DNA from: JBEGQX01 sp041180805
GTDB lineage: Bacteria > Planctomycetota > Planctomycetia > Gemmatales > Gemmataceae
Direction of reading: 5' to 3'
Assembly: GCA_041180805.1 (NCBI GenBank)
Contig: JBEGQX010000045.1
Coordinates: 1-28,733, forward strand
DNA length: 28,733 nt
The position numbers and the translations under genes are program-made. Shown here piece by piece: positions 8,247 to 15,846 of this stretch. The notes beneath the pieces were generated by a model. That model was not told the DNA's origin and did not search any database. It saw only the letters and a list, made by a program, of their open reading frames with translations. Position 1 is the stretch's first letter; every line of letters starts with the position of its first letter.

Positions 8247-9401
8247 ATGAAAAACATTCTTTTTGCTGTTGTGGGTCTATTTTTTCTGGGCAATCAATCC
8301 CAAGCGGCGGATCCATGGGTTGTGTACGAAGGCAAGGAAGGCCCCGGCAAAGGAAGGCATATTGTCCTCATCAGCGGGGACGAGGAATATCGATCCGAGG
8401 AAGCCTTGCCACAGCTTGGTAAGATTCTGGCCAAGCATCATGGCTTTACCTGCACGGTGTTATTTGCCATCGATCCAAAAACCGGGGTGATTAATCCTAA
8501 CCAGGGCGACAACATCCCGGGGCTTGAGAAACTCGCCAAGGCAGACCTGGCCATCATGGGGTTGCGTTTCCGAAAGCTCCCTCCAGACCAAATGAAATAT
8601 ATTGATGACTTTCTCAAGGCGGGCAAGCCTGTGATCGGGCTTCGCACTTCCACCCATGCGTTCAACATGCCGAAGGACAGCCCTTATGTCCGCTACAGTT
8701 TTAATTTCAAGGGTGCTGAAAAGGAATGGACCGATGGATTTGGCAAGCTTGTGCTGGGCGAAACCTGGATCAGCCATCACGGACAGCATGGAAAACAAAG
8801 CTGCAGGGGCGTGATTGTTCCCAATGCCGAGAAGGATCCCATTCTGCGTGGTATCAAGACCGGCGATATCTGGGGACCTACTGATGTTTATGGCGTAAGG
8901 CTGCCTTTCCCGGAAAGCTACCATCCGCTTGTTCTTGGGCAGGTTCTTACTGGTATGAAACCAACAGATCCCCCAGTTTCTGGCAAACAGAATGAACCCA
9001 TGATGCCGATCGCCTGGACCAAAACTTACAAGCTACCCGATGGAAAACTTGGCAGGGCTTTCACCACCACCATGGGAGCATCGCAAGACCTTGAGAGCGA
9101 AGGGCTTCGCCGCCTGCTTGTCAACGCGAGCTTTTGGTGCATGGACATGGAAAGCCAGATTACCGACAAGCTCAAGGTGGACATTGTTGGCAAGTATGAG
9201 CCAACCGACTTTAAATTCAACGGCTACAAGAAGGATGTGAAACCATCTGACCATGTTGAGGCTGAATTGGTTCCTTCAAAGCACCCTAGTAATCTTGCTA
9301 AGAATCCTGACATAGTCACAGAAGATTCCAAATCCTATGAATCTAATGAACGGTTTTTGAAAAGACTCAAAGACCGATTGTTTTCAAAATCAAGACGCTA
9401 A
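8247..9401 (+). CDS. Exported ThuA-like domain protein
   Basis: A 384-residue protein with a signal peptide (MKNILFAVVGLFFLGNQSQA, cleavage before ADPW). The body matches the ThuA (trehalose-utilisation-like) fold, which is related to class I glutamine amidotransferases: HIVLISGDEEYRSEEALPQL near the start, LAIMGLRFRKLPPDQMKYID in the middle, then GKPVIGLRTSTHAFN. ThuA-like exported proteins are abundant in planctomycetes and often found near sugar or oxidoreductase genes, but no reaction is established for this subgroup. An in-frame ATG at 8229 also exists; 8247 is preferred because GAGG lies 12 bases upstream while 8229 has no visible ribosome site. Only 16 bp separate it from the pseudouridine synthase gene. 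Confidence 0.83.
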   Translation: MKNILFAVVGLFFLGNQSQAADPWVVYEGKEGPGKGRHIVLISGDEEYRSEEALPQLGKILAKHHGFTCTVLFAIDPKTGVINPNQGDNIPGLEKLAKADLAIMGLRFRKLPPDQMKYIDDFLKAGKPVIGLRTSTHAFNMPKDSPYVRYSFNFKGAEKEWTDGFGKLVLGETWISHHGQHGKQSCRGVIVPNAEKDPILRGIKTGDIWGPTDVYGVRLPFPESYHPLVLGQVLTGMKPTDPPVSGKQNEPMMPIAWTKTYKLPDGKLGRAFTTTMGASQDLESEGLRRLLVNASFWCMDMESQITDKLKVDIVGKYEPTDFKFNGYKKDVKPSDHVEAELVPSKHPSNLAKNPDIVTEDSKSYESNERFLKRLKDRLFSKSRR

Positions 9402-9417
9402 CAACAGTATTTCAACC

Positions 9418-10290
9418 ATGGGGCAACGGGTCACTCTAAACCGGGCCATATCCAAGCTTGGTTATGGTTCCCGGGGTCAGGCCATGTCTTGGATTCAGGA
9501 TGGCAAGGTAAGGGTGGACGGCACTACAACCCGCAACCCCCTTGCCTGGGTGGATCTTTCATTTCAGAAAATCGTCGTTGACCTGCCAGTCCAATCCAAG
9601 TCAAAAACCATTACGCTGCTTCTCAACAAGCCCAAGGGCGTGGTTTGCACCCATTCCGATGAGCTGGGAAGAAAGACTATTTACGATCTTATTGGACCAG
9701 AACACGGACACCTGTTCAGCGCAGGCAGGCTGGATGCGGATAGCGAAGGCCTTCTCATCATCAGTAATGATTCCGGTTTGACAGATCACCTTACAAGGCC
9801 AGACCACGAGGTCGCCAAGACTTATGAAGTCGCGGTAAAGCCGGTGTTGAGCCAATCGTCCCTTGAAAAATTACGACAGGGCGTGGAGGTGGATGGCAGG
9901 CCAACCAGAAAATGCGAGGTGGAGATTTTATCCTCCGGGAACGAGGATATGATTTTGAAAATCGTTTTAAGGGAAGGTAGAAACCGTCAGATTCGCAAGA
10001 TGGTTCGCACTCAGGGGTCCAAAGTAAAAAGGTTGGTGCGAACAGCCATCGGATTGGTAAAGCTGGAAGGAATTACTCCAGGAAGTTTCAGGCCTGCGAC
10101 TCCGCAGGAATTGAACTCACTTAGGAAGCAAGGGCCATCCGCAGGCGATCCTCGGCGCGTTTTGAAACACGGGCCAGTTGCAAAAGGGCGGAAGAAACTT
10201 CTTCCCGGGAAGAATGCTGGTACGCCAGGCGCTGGAAATCGCTTCCCAGGTAGGCAAGCTCCTGCACCAGGTCAGCCTTCAAAAGATTAA
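9418..10290 (+). CDS. RsuA/RluB-family pseudouridine synthase with basic C-terminal tail
   Basis: A 290-residue enzyme predicted to convert uridine to pseudouridine in ribosomal RNA. An S4 RNA-binding domain occupies about 4-60 (LNRAISKLGYGSRGQAMSWI, GKVRVDG). The catalytic domain begins at LLLNKPKGVVCTHSD and contains the catalytic motif GRLDADSEGLL with D106; LREGRNRQIRKMVRTQG is the conserved later block. The family fold ends near residue 235 (ATPQELNSLRK). The last ~55 residues are a basic Gly/Pro/Lys-rich tail that coincides exactly with the overlap with the convergent anti-sigma gene. No ribosome binding site is visible before the ATG; the gene starts 16 bp after the ThuA-like stop, so coupling is possible. 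The exact rRNA target cannot be read from sequence. Confidence 0.92.
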   Translation: MGQRVTLNRAISKLGYGSRGQAMSWIQDGKVRVDGTTTRNPLAWVDLSFQKIVVDLPVQSKSKTITLLLNKPKGVVCTHSDELGRKTIYDLIGPEHGHLFSAGRLDADSEGLLIISNDSGLTDHLTRPDHEVAKTYEVAVKPVLSQSSLEKLRQGVEVDGRPTRKCEVEILSSGNEDMILKIVLREGRNRQIRKMVRTQGSKVKRLVRTAIGLVKLEGITPGSFRPATPQELNSLRKQGPSAGDPRRVLKHGPVAKGRKKLLPGKNAGTPGAGNRFPGRQAPAPGQPSKD

Positions 10291-10882
10291 CATCCGCGCC
10301 GGCGACCCCGATAAGCTTTTCAACATCCTTCTCCACCAATTCAACCAGCAAGGATGCATGCATGAGCATTCGACGGGTATCGCCCTGCTGGGAAAACAGC
10401 CGGGCCTCCGTGCGTTCCTGCCGAATTATTTCGGAAACAGCCTGAAACCTTGCGGGCAAAGAGCGCACCCGGGAAAGTTGATAGTCTTTATGGGCAACCA
10501 AACCCGAAAGGGAATCACGATCCACCGTGCGGGGAATAAAAAGCATGCCTGCTGCAACCGTGAAAAGAATGGCAACCAGGGCAACGGCAATGGCAAGCTT
10601 TTGACGGGCACGATCCATGTTGGGCCTGCGCAGCCGGACTACCCAGGGCTTGCGACCGGTGTCCAGGGCATCCAGCCTGCTCATGATCTTCCTTGCGCGC
10701 TTTTCGGAACCAGCCTCGGCGGTCGAGATTGAAAGAAAGGCCACATCTTGTTCCAAGCTTGTCAGCCTTTGCAAAAGTGCGCTGCAGGATGGGCATTTGG
10801 AAAGATGCTGTTGCAGGGAACGATCGGGCTCGCCCGGGTTTTCAAGCTGCAATATTTTTTCGGAAGCCTGCGAACAGTTCAT
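10121..10882 (-). CDS. Zinc-finger anti-sigma factor (single-pass membrane)
   Basis: A 253-residue protein beginning MNCSQASEKIL. The N-terminal ~40 residues carry the zinc anti-sigma ligand set C3 and H26-x3-C30-x2-C33. A single transmembrane segment follows near residue 105 (LAIAVALVAILFTVAAGMLFI), then a helical, charged C-terminal domain of about 120 residues with no recognised family. The ATG overlaps the sigma factor stop as ATGA (10882-10879), a classic sign of translational coupling; the longer upstream open frame is only a shadow of the sigma gene. The 3' end overlaps the convergent pseudouridine synthase gene by 170 bp. By family precedent it should bind and restrain the adjacent sigma factor, releasing it on a signal sensed by the zinc site or the C-terminal domain. 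Confidence 0.85.
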   Translation of the reverse strand: MNCSQASEKILQLENPGEPDRSLQQHLSKCPSCSALLQRLTSLEQDVAFLSISTAEAGSEKRARKIMSRLDALDTGRKPWVVRLRRPNMDRARQKLAIAVALVAILFTVAAGMLFIPRTVDRDSLSGLVAHKDYQLSRVRSLPARFQAVSEIIRQERTEARLFSQQGDTRRMLMHASLLVELVEKDVEKLIGVAGADVNLLKADLVQELAYLGSDFQRLAYQHSSREEVSSALLQLARVSKRAEDRLRMALAS

Positions 10883-11511
10883 GACAGATCCCCATCTTTC
10901 GTTTGCAAAAGCTCCAGCAGCTTCTGCCTGGCCTTGAACACACGCCAGCGGGCTGTTTCTTCCGTGGTGCCCAGGCACTGTGCAAGTTCCCGAAACGACA
11001 ATTCTTCCTGCGTGCGCAATAGCAAGGCGCCGCGCCAATCCTCCGGTAATTTCCTCAGGGCCCCCTCGAGGCGGTTTTTGGCCTCCTTGCCCTGGGCATT
11101 TAATTCCGGGCCATCCTCGGAACCCGGAAGGTCCGCAGGCAATGGCTCGTTGCGTCCCTTGCGGGATCTTACCCAATTGGCATAGGCATTGTGGGCAATG
11201 CAAAACAGCCAGGCCTTGAGGTTAGTATCCGGTTTCAACCTGTGGGCTGCCTGGTATGCCCTCACAAAGGTATCCTGAACCAGATCTTCGGCGGCATGCC
11301 TGTCATGCATCAGGTTGCAAAGCCAGTGAAAAAGCCTGCCTTGGTACCGATCCACCAGGTCCGAAAAAGCCCGCTTATCCCCGCTGACCAACAATTCAAG
11401 TGATGGATCAGCCTGGATATCTTGCCCGGAACCCCGGTGAAAGGTTCTTTCAACATCAGTCACCCTGGACTGATTCGGCTTCAACAGGGCCTCGCTTCCC
11501 ATGACATTCAT
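10879..11511 (-). CDS. ECF-type RNA polymerase sigma factor
   Basis: A 210-residue sigma-70 family protein of the extracytoplasmic function type. Region 2 is clear (AFSDLVDRYQGRLFHWLC, AAEDLVQDTFVRAYQAA, AWLFCIAHNAYANWVRS) and region 4 carries the helix-turn-helix (LSFRELAQCLGTTEETARWRVFKARQKL). A short N-terminal extension of about 40 residues precedes region 2. The start is uncertain: ATGs at 11511 and 11502 and a TTG at 11538 are in frame and none has a good ribosome site; 11511 is the first ATG. It lies 69 bp after msrA and overlaps the anti-sigma gene by four bases. The three genes probably form one transcription unit, perhaps autoregulated. Confidence 0.9.
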   Translation of the reverse strand: MNVMGSEALLKPNQSRVTDVERTFHRGSGQDIQADPSLELLVSGDKRAFSDLVDRYQGRLFHWLCNLMHDRHAAEDLVQDTFVRAYQAAHRLKPDTNLKAWLFCIAHNAYANWVRSRKGRNEPLPADLPGSEDGPELNAQGKEAKNRLEGALRKLPEDWRGALLLRTQEELSFRELAQCLGTTEETARWRVFKARQKLLELLQTKDGDLS

Positions 11512-11580
11512 GGCAGAGGTGTAACACGCCAACCTCAACTATGTTGGCAAACATTTCTATTTTTATTGTACCGGATAAGG

Positions 11581-12111
11581 CTATTGCCGTACCCGGTTGG
11601 GAAAATGCTTCATGAACTTCATTAACTTGGGCGCTATCACTGCCTGACAATATCCAACCTGTGGGTGGGTTGAATAGTAATTTTGATGATACTCCTCAGC
11701 GGAGTGAAACTTTCCCAGCTTTTCCACCTGGGTTACCAATGGCTTGAACCATTGGCCGGAGGCATTTAATTGTGCGATCTTTGCCAGGGCCTGGGATTTC
11801 TGTTCCTCATCGTGGAAGAAAATGGCAGACCGGTACTGGGTTCCCTCATCGGCTCCCTGCCGGTTCAGTGTGGTTGGGTCATGAATGGCAAAGAAAATGT
11901 CCAGTAGATCTGAAAAACTGATGATGGAAGGATCAAATTCGATCTGCACCACCTCGGCATGACCGGTCTCACCGCTGCATACGGAATGATAGTCAGGGTT
12001 GGGGTGTTGGCCGCCTGTGTAGCCAGACACCACGTCCTGAACTCCATGAACGCGCTGGAAAACCGCCTCCACGCACCAGAAGCACCCGCCCGCAATTGTT
12101 GCCTTGGCCAT
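11581..12111 (-). CDS. msrA: Peptide methionine-S-sulfoxide reductase MsrA
   Basis: A 176-residue enzyme that reduces methionine-S-sulfoxide in proteins and free methionine, with thioredoxin as usual reductant. The active site GGCFWC is at residues 8-13; further family blocks are GYTGGQHPNPDYHSVCSGETGH, IFFAIHDPTTLNRQGAD.GTQYRS and the C-terminal EYHQNYY. A cysteine in VGYCQAV near residue 157 could act as resolving cysteine. The start ATG at 12111 is preceded by GGGAG five bases upstream; the longer frame uses a TTG only. No msrB is seen in the window. It is the first gene of a likely operon with an ECF sigma factor and zinc anti-sigma factor, which hints at oxidative-stress control. Confidence 0.96.
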   Translation of the reverse strand: MAKATIAGGCFWCVEAVFQRVHGVQDVVSGYTGGQHPNPDYHSVCSGETGHAEVVQIEFDPSIISFSDLLDIFFAIHDPTTLNRQGADEGTQYRSAIFFHDEEQKSQALAKIAQLNASGQWFKPLVTQVEKLGKFHSAEEYHQNYYSTHPQVGYCQAVIAPKLMKFMKHFPNRVRQ

Positions 12112-12147
12112 GCTATCTCCCAAGGGAAAGTAGAATCCCTATGTTTC

Positions 12148-12166
12148 AGGTTAGCCTATCTTAACC
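12148..12166 (-). promoter_or_regulatory. Dyad element GGTTA-N8-TAACC upstream of msrA
   Basis: AGGTTAGCCTATCTTAACC has arms GGTTA (12149-12153) and TAACC (12162-12166). It is 36 bases before the msrA start and matches the element at 2435-2452 at all but two positions. It could be a shared operator or promoter part; nothing else distinctive is seen in the remainder of this 296-bp intergenic stretch apart from the promoter candidate at 12357-12386. Confidence 0.3.
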
Positions 12167-12356
12167 CATCATTTCCAGAATCTAGAGTGGGAAAATAAGA
12201 GTTCCTGCATTTCCATGAGAAAAAAGAAAGGCCTGGTTAAATCCTCATGCCCTCTTCAAAACCGCATTTATGCTGCCTCCTTTTACCTGCAAAGGGTAGG
12301 AGCTGAGAATCTGGGCAACTAGGGTTAAACAGCACAACCAAATAGCCTTTCTGGAC

Positions 12357-12386
12357 TTGCGACTTTTTTTTGTGACAGGTTATACC
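12357..12386 (+). promoter_or_regulatory. Candidate sigma-70 promoter for the lipoprotein hydrolase
   Basis: A -35-like TTGCGA (12357-12362) and a -10-like TATACC (12381-12386) are 18 bases apart, the spacer containing a run of T. Both boxes match the consensus at four of six positions. Transcription would begin about 10-15 bases before the GGGAGG ribosome site at 12402-12407. Weak but well placed. Confidence 0.3.
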
Positions 12387-12407
12387 TTAATTTGACTTTG
12401 TGGGAGG

Positions 12408-14249
12408 ATGTTGCGCTTGTCGAGCAGGCTGAAAGTTTTGTGGCTGGCCGGATTGTTCTTCCTGGTTGGAATTGTTCCAACCGGCTGCAGGAACACCCAA
12501 ACTATTTCGCCACCTTTTCCTCAGGCCAAGTCGCAATGGACCAAGCAGGCAGAGATTCAGCTAGCCTCCAGAAAGCTTCCTTCCAATCTTGCAGAAGCCA
12601 CTCCCCAAACCTTGAAAGCCCTGTTGTTTGATGACCAGTTTACCTCGGGCGATCTGCGTTCCTTCATGGAACTTGCCTATAAGAAAGCCGATGAACTGGA
12701 TGACAAGGACATCCATTTGGGTGTGGAAATGTATGCTTACGCAGCATGCTTTGCCTGGCGCTTTTTGGAATGGGAAGGAACCCAAAACCCCAATTCCAAA
12801 AGGGTCATGGAGGTGTATCAAAGCTGCCTGATGCGCGTGCTGATGGATGGGGAAAAAGGCAAAAAGTTTGAGCTTTCCGACAAGTGGCAGATCAGTGAGA
12901 AAGTTCCACCCTTCCCGATTGCGTCGCATGGTTTTCCCAACCGTGCCTCGCTATTTCGCAACCTGACAGTGCCCATGCCAGACAAAAATTCCATGTTGGC
13001 GAATTACTATGTTCGCAAGGGGGCGGGCCTGCCCGTGATCTTCCATCCGGATGCGGGTGAATGGCAAAAGGATCCCCTCGATATCTATCATGGCCTGGGC
13101 CACCCGTTTTCTGCCACGGTGCTGATTGTGCCCGACCCATCACAAGAGGGTTGCTTCTGCAGGCTGGATGTGATCAATCCCAGAAAGTATGCCAATGTCC
13201 GGGCGGGCAAAACCGAGGTAACCCTGGCTGCCGATTTTTCCGCACCCTACGAGGAAATGCTGGAAAGAGACCTCGCTTCAAAAATGTGGATTCTTGGATT
13301 CCTGGATGGCGATCGCGAATCAAAATTCCAGGGTCTTTACATGGTGGACCCGTACCAACCCGGCAGAATTCCCGTGGTGTTTGTACACGGCTTGCTTTCA
13401 AGCCCGGCCACCTGGATGGAAGCACTCAACGAACTTAGCCAGGACCAGAACCTGCGCGAACGCTATCAGTTCTGGCTGTATATGTATCCAACCTCGGGCT
13501 CCATTTTGCTGAATGGAACCGACCTGCGCGAAAACCTTTACAAGGTAATTGGCCAGGTGGACCCCAAGGGAGAGGATCAGGCACTGAAGCACATGGTGCT
13601 GGTGGGCCATAGCATGGGTGGGCTACTTTCCAAACTGCAGGTAACCCATTCTGACGATCGCATGTACAAAGGCCTTTGCAACATTCCGTTTGAGGAACTT
13701 CGTGGCAGGGACACCACACTTGCGCTAGCCAAAAAGACCATGTTTTTTGAACCGAACCCGAACATTCGCCATGTGGTATATGTCGGCACCCCGCATGATG
13801 GGTCGCCGATCAGCCTGCGGCCCAGCGGTCGTGTTGGCTCGTGGTTGGCGAAAGTTCCCTCGTGGCAGAAAAACTTCCGGCAGGATCTTGTGGAAAGTAA
13901 CCCCAATGTGTTTCAAAGCGCCTTCAGAATTCAGGGACAACCCAACAGTATTGATATGCTTGGTCTTGAGAACCCATTCCTGAGGCTATTCCAGACCCTT
14001 CGCACCTCAAAGAATACCAAGGTGCACACCATCGCAGGAGACATGAACCAGTTCTTTGAATTCAATCGTGGGGATGGTGTGGTTCCAGTAAAAAGCGCGC
14101 TAGCCGTCCATTCTGATTCCATGATTACCATTCCGGAATCCCACATGCACATTCACCATCACCCACAGGCGATTGCCGAGATTGCAAAGGTACTCAAGGA
14201 AAACCTCGCGGAAGCCGAACTAACCATGCTGAAACCGGCACAACAATAA
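12408..14249 (+). CDS. Lipoprotein alpha/beta hydrolase (lipase/esterase-like)
   Basis: A 613-residue protein with a lipoprotein signal peptide ending VPTG-C27, so it is probably lipid-anchored. The N-terminal ~300 residues match nothing I recognise. The C-terminal half is an alpha/beta hydrolase: an oxyanion-type VFVHGLLSSPATW (H327), nucleophile elbow GHSMGG (S402), and a late histidine-rich ESHMHIHHHPQA that probably supplies the catalytic histidine. An acid is likely in FEFNRGDGVVP. Substrate is unknown; lipid or ester hydrolysis at the envelope is plausible. GGGAGG abuts the ATG with no spacer, while a TTG at 12417 has ideal 9-base spacing and keeps a full lipoprotein signal, so translation may really begin there. 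It is followed 110 bp later by a DUF1559 gene. Confidence 0.85.
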   Translation: MLRLSSRLKVLWLAGLFFLVGIVPTGCRNTQTISPPFPQAKSQWTKQAEIQLASRKLPSNLAEATPQTLKALLFDDQFTSGDLRSFMELAYKKADELDDKDIHLGVEMYAYAACFAWRFLEWEGTQNPNSKRVMEVYQSCLMRVLMDGEKGKKFELSDKWQISEKVPPFPIASHGFPNRASLFRNLTVPMPDKNSMLANYYVRKGAGLPVIFHPDAGEWQKDPLDIYHGLGHPFSATVLIVPDPSQEGCFCRLDVINPRKYANVRAGKTEVTLAADFSAPYEEMLERDLASKMWILGFLDGDRESKFQGLYMVDPYQPGRIPVVFVHGLLSSPATWMEALNELSQDQNLRERYQFWLYMYPTSGSILLNGTDLRENLYKVIGQVDPKGEDQALKHMVLVGHSMGGLLSKLQVTHSDDRMYKGLCNIPFEELRGRDTTLALAKKTMFFEPNPNIRHVVYVGTPHDGSPISLRPSGRVGSWLAKVPSWQKNFRQDLVESNPNVFQSAFRIQGQPNSIDMLGLENPFLRLFQTLRTSKNTKVHTIAGDMNQFFEFNRGDGVVPVKSALAVHSDSMITIPESHMHIHHHPQAIAEIAKVLKENLAEAELTMLKPAQQ

Positions 14250-14359
14250 TGAAGATTTGATGTATTTTGGGTTTGGCAGGAACCAGCATTCCCATTACGA
14301 TAAATCTTGTTCAAAGACTCTCTCGCAATACCTCATTTCTATTTGCATGGGAGATTTCT

Positions 14360-15337
14360 ATGTTTCTTTCCAAGTCCCGCAGGGGCTTCACCCTGATTGA
14401 ATTACTGGTGGTGATAGCCATCATTGCCATTCTGATCGGGTTACTATTACCCGCGGTGCAAAAGGTTCGCGAGGCTGCCGCCCGCATGAGCTGCTCCAAC
14501 AACCTTAAGCAGCTTGGTCTGGCGATGCACAATTACGAACAAACCTTCCAGGCATTGCCCACAGGTGCCGAGGCCAAGCAGGGTTATTTCATCGGCTGGC
14601 CGGGAAGAGTGTTTCCCTACATCGAACAGGAAGCGATCATCAAAAAGCTGGCCACTCTGAGTGGCAACAGCGACCCACTGATGGTACTGATGCCGATCCG
14701 CTTCAATAATGCCAGTGGTTATGGGCAAGACCCCGTATTCACTTCGCCGATCAAGACTTTTGTTTGCCCATCGTCAGAACTTGGTGGTAAAAGTCCGGAT
14801 GACCCAACCGCATCGGGTGGCGCCATTCCGTGGTTTGGCAAGGAACAGGGTGCCCTGCATTACAGGGCTAACTGTGGTGCGGCAGGTGTGGATGCAAAAC
14901 CAGGCACACAAAACGCCTATGCTCCTTATGTCGCTTCTGGTGTCATCTATCCTTACAGTAAAACCAAACTGACCGACATTACCGATGGAACCTCGAATAC
15001 CATGCTATTTGGTGAAACATCCAGCGCCAAGAATCGCAAGGTAACTCTGGCCACCGCCTGGGGAAGTATTGAACCCTGGTGTTGGGGTTACTATTCGTAT
15101 GACCCCCAAGGTGGAACAGCAGGATGCCTAACCATCGATAGCAAGTTCGTTCGTTACCCCATCAATTATTCAGGAAGTTATGGGGTGAATGACATGCCTT
15201 ACACGAGTTCCCATACGGGTGGGGCCATGTTCGCATTCTGCGACGGAAGTATTCGCTTTCTGAAGGATTCCACCCCGGTTAATTTGCTGCAAGGTATTGC
15301 CACCAGAGCGAATGGAGAAGTGGTTGATGTTCAGTAA
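14360..15337 (+). CDS. DUF1559 type-II-pseudopilin-like protein (copy 1)
   Basis: A 325-residue protein opening with a prepilin-type signal: a short basic leader (FLSKSRR), then the cleavage site before FTLIELLVVIAIIAI with glutamate at mature position 5. The DUF1559 block LLLPAVQKVREAAARMSCSNNLKQLGLAMHNYE follows, and the C-terminal H-x9-DG motif is seen as HTGGAMFAFCDG. These are planctomycete-specific proteins present in many copies per genome, exported through prepilin-peptidase processing; their function is not settled. The start ATG has GGGAG six bases upstream; the frame extends to 14267 without a ribosome site and would spoil the signal. The small lipoprotein gene overlaps its 3' end by 11 bp, so the two are probably cotranslated. 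Confidence 0.94.
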   Translation: MFLSKSRRGFTLIELLVVIAIIAILIGLLLPAVQKVREAAARMSCSNNLKQLGLAMHNYEQTFQALPTGAEAKQGYFIGWPGRVFPYIEQEAIIKKLATLSGNSDPLMVLMPIRFNNASGYGQDPVFTSPIKTFVCPSSELGGKSPDDPTASGGAIPWFGKEQGALHYRANCGAAGVDAKPGTQNAYAPYVASGVIYPYSKTKLTDITDGTSNTMLFGETSSAKNRKVTLATAWGSIEPWCWGYYSYDPQGGTAGCLTIDSKFVRYPINYSGSYGVNDMPYTSSHTGGAMFAFCDGSIRFLKDSTPVNLLQGIATRANGEVVDVQ

Positions 15338-15755
15338 GAAGATTGCCTCAGCTTTGTTCCTTGCCACCTTGTTTTCTGGGATGATCGGCTGTGGCTCGGA
15401 TATTCCACCCCTGGGCAAAGTGGAAGGTGTGGTTACCTACAACGGAAAAGCGCTGAAGAATGGCAATGTCGTCTTCCAGCCCGTGGGGAATCTTCCATCG
15501 GCTGTTGGGATCATCGATGCCAATGGCAAATATATCATGAAAACCCGCATCAATGATGTGGATCGTGAAGGTGCACCCATTGGCGAACACCGGGTGATGA
15601 TTGTTTCCATCCAGGAAGTGCGCGACCGCCTGCCGGAGGATCGTTCTCCGCTGCCGCCCCCGAACATTCCCATCAAATACAACGATGTGACGCTTTCCGG
15701 CCTTACCGCCAAAGTGGAAGGCAAATTGAACACCATTAACTTCGACCTGAAATAA
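15327..15755 (+). CDS. Small lipoprotein with carboxypeptidase-regulatory-like fold
   Basis: A 142-residue lipoprotein: basic start (MFSKK), hydrophobic stretch and lipobox GMIGC. The mature part has the transthyretin/carboxypeptidase-regulatory-like pattern (GVVTYNGKALKNGNVVFQPVG, GIIDANGKYIM, GAPIGEHRVMIVS), a beta-sandwich common in planctomycete surface proteins. The ATG overlaps the end of the DUF1559 gene by 11 bp and has GGAGA about 9 bases upstream; the frame continues upstream but only within that gene. DUF1559 genes are often followed by such lipoproteins, and the same pairing recurs at 19158-20555. Binding function is unknown. Confidence 0.87.
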   Translation: MFSKKIASALFLATLFSGMIGCGSDIPPLGKVEGVVTYNGKALKNGNVVFQPVGNLPSAVGIIDANGKYIMKTRINDVDREGAPIGEHRVMIVSIQEVRDRLPEDRSPLPPPNIPIKYNDVTLSGLTAKVEGKLNTINFDLK

Positions 15756-15846
15756 CCTTTTTCTGGGTTCTTTTCGTACCGGGTAAAGAATGCTACATTA
15801 ATGCTTCCCGCGTGGAAACAGCGCGAGGGCATTCTTGGAGCAACTT

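Noticed and set aside
10883..11203. Longer N-terminus for the anti-sigma factor
   Set aside because: The extension lies entirely inside the sigma factor gene in another frame; the ATGA overlap at 10882-10879 gives the natural start.
11541..11554. Small dyad ATGTT-GGCA-AACAT between msrA and the sigma factor gene
   Set aside because: Five-base arms with no T-run in the transcribed direction; too weak to call an attenuator.
11563..15786. Similar short words GTACCGGATAAGG (near 11568) and GTACCGGGTAAAG (near 15776)
   Set aside because: Only about 11 matching bases, one at the end of msrA and in the opposite orientation relative to the genes; easily chance.
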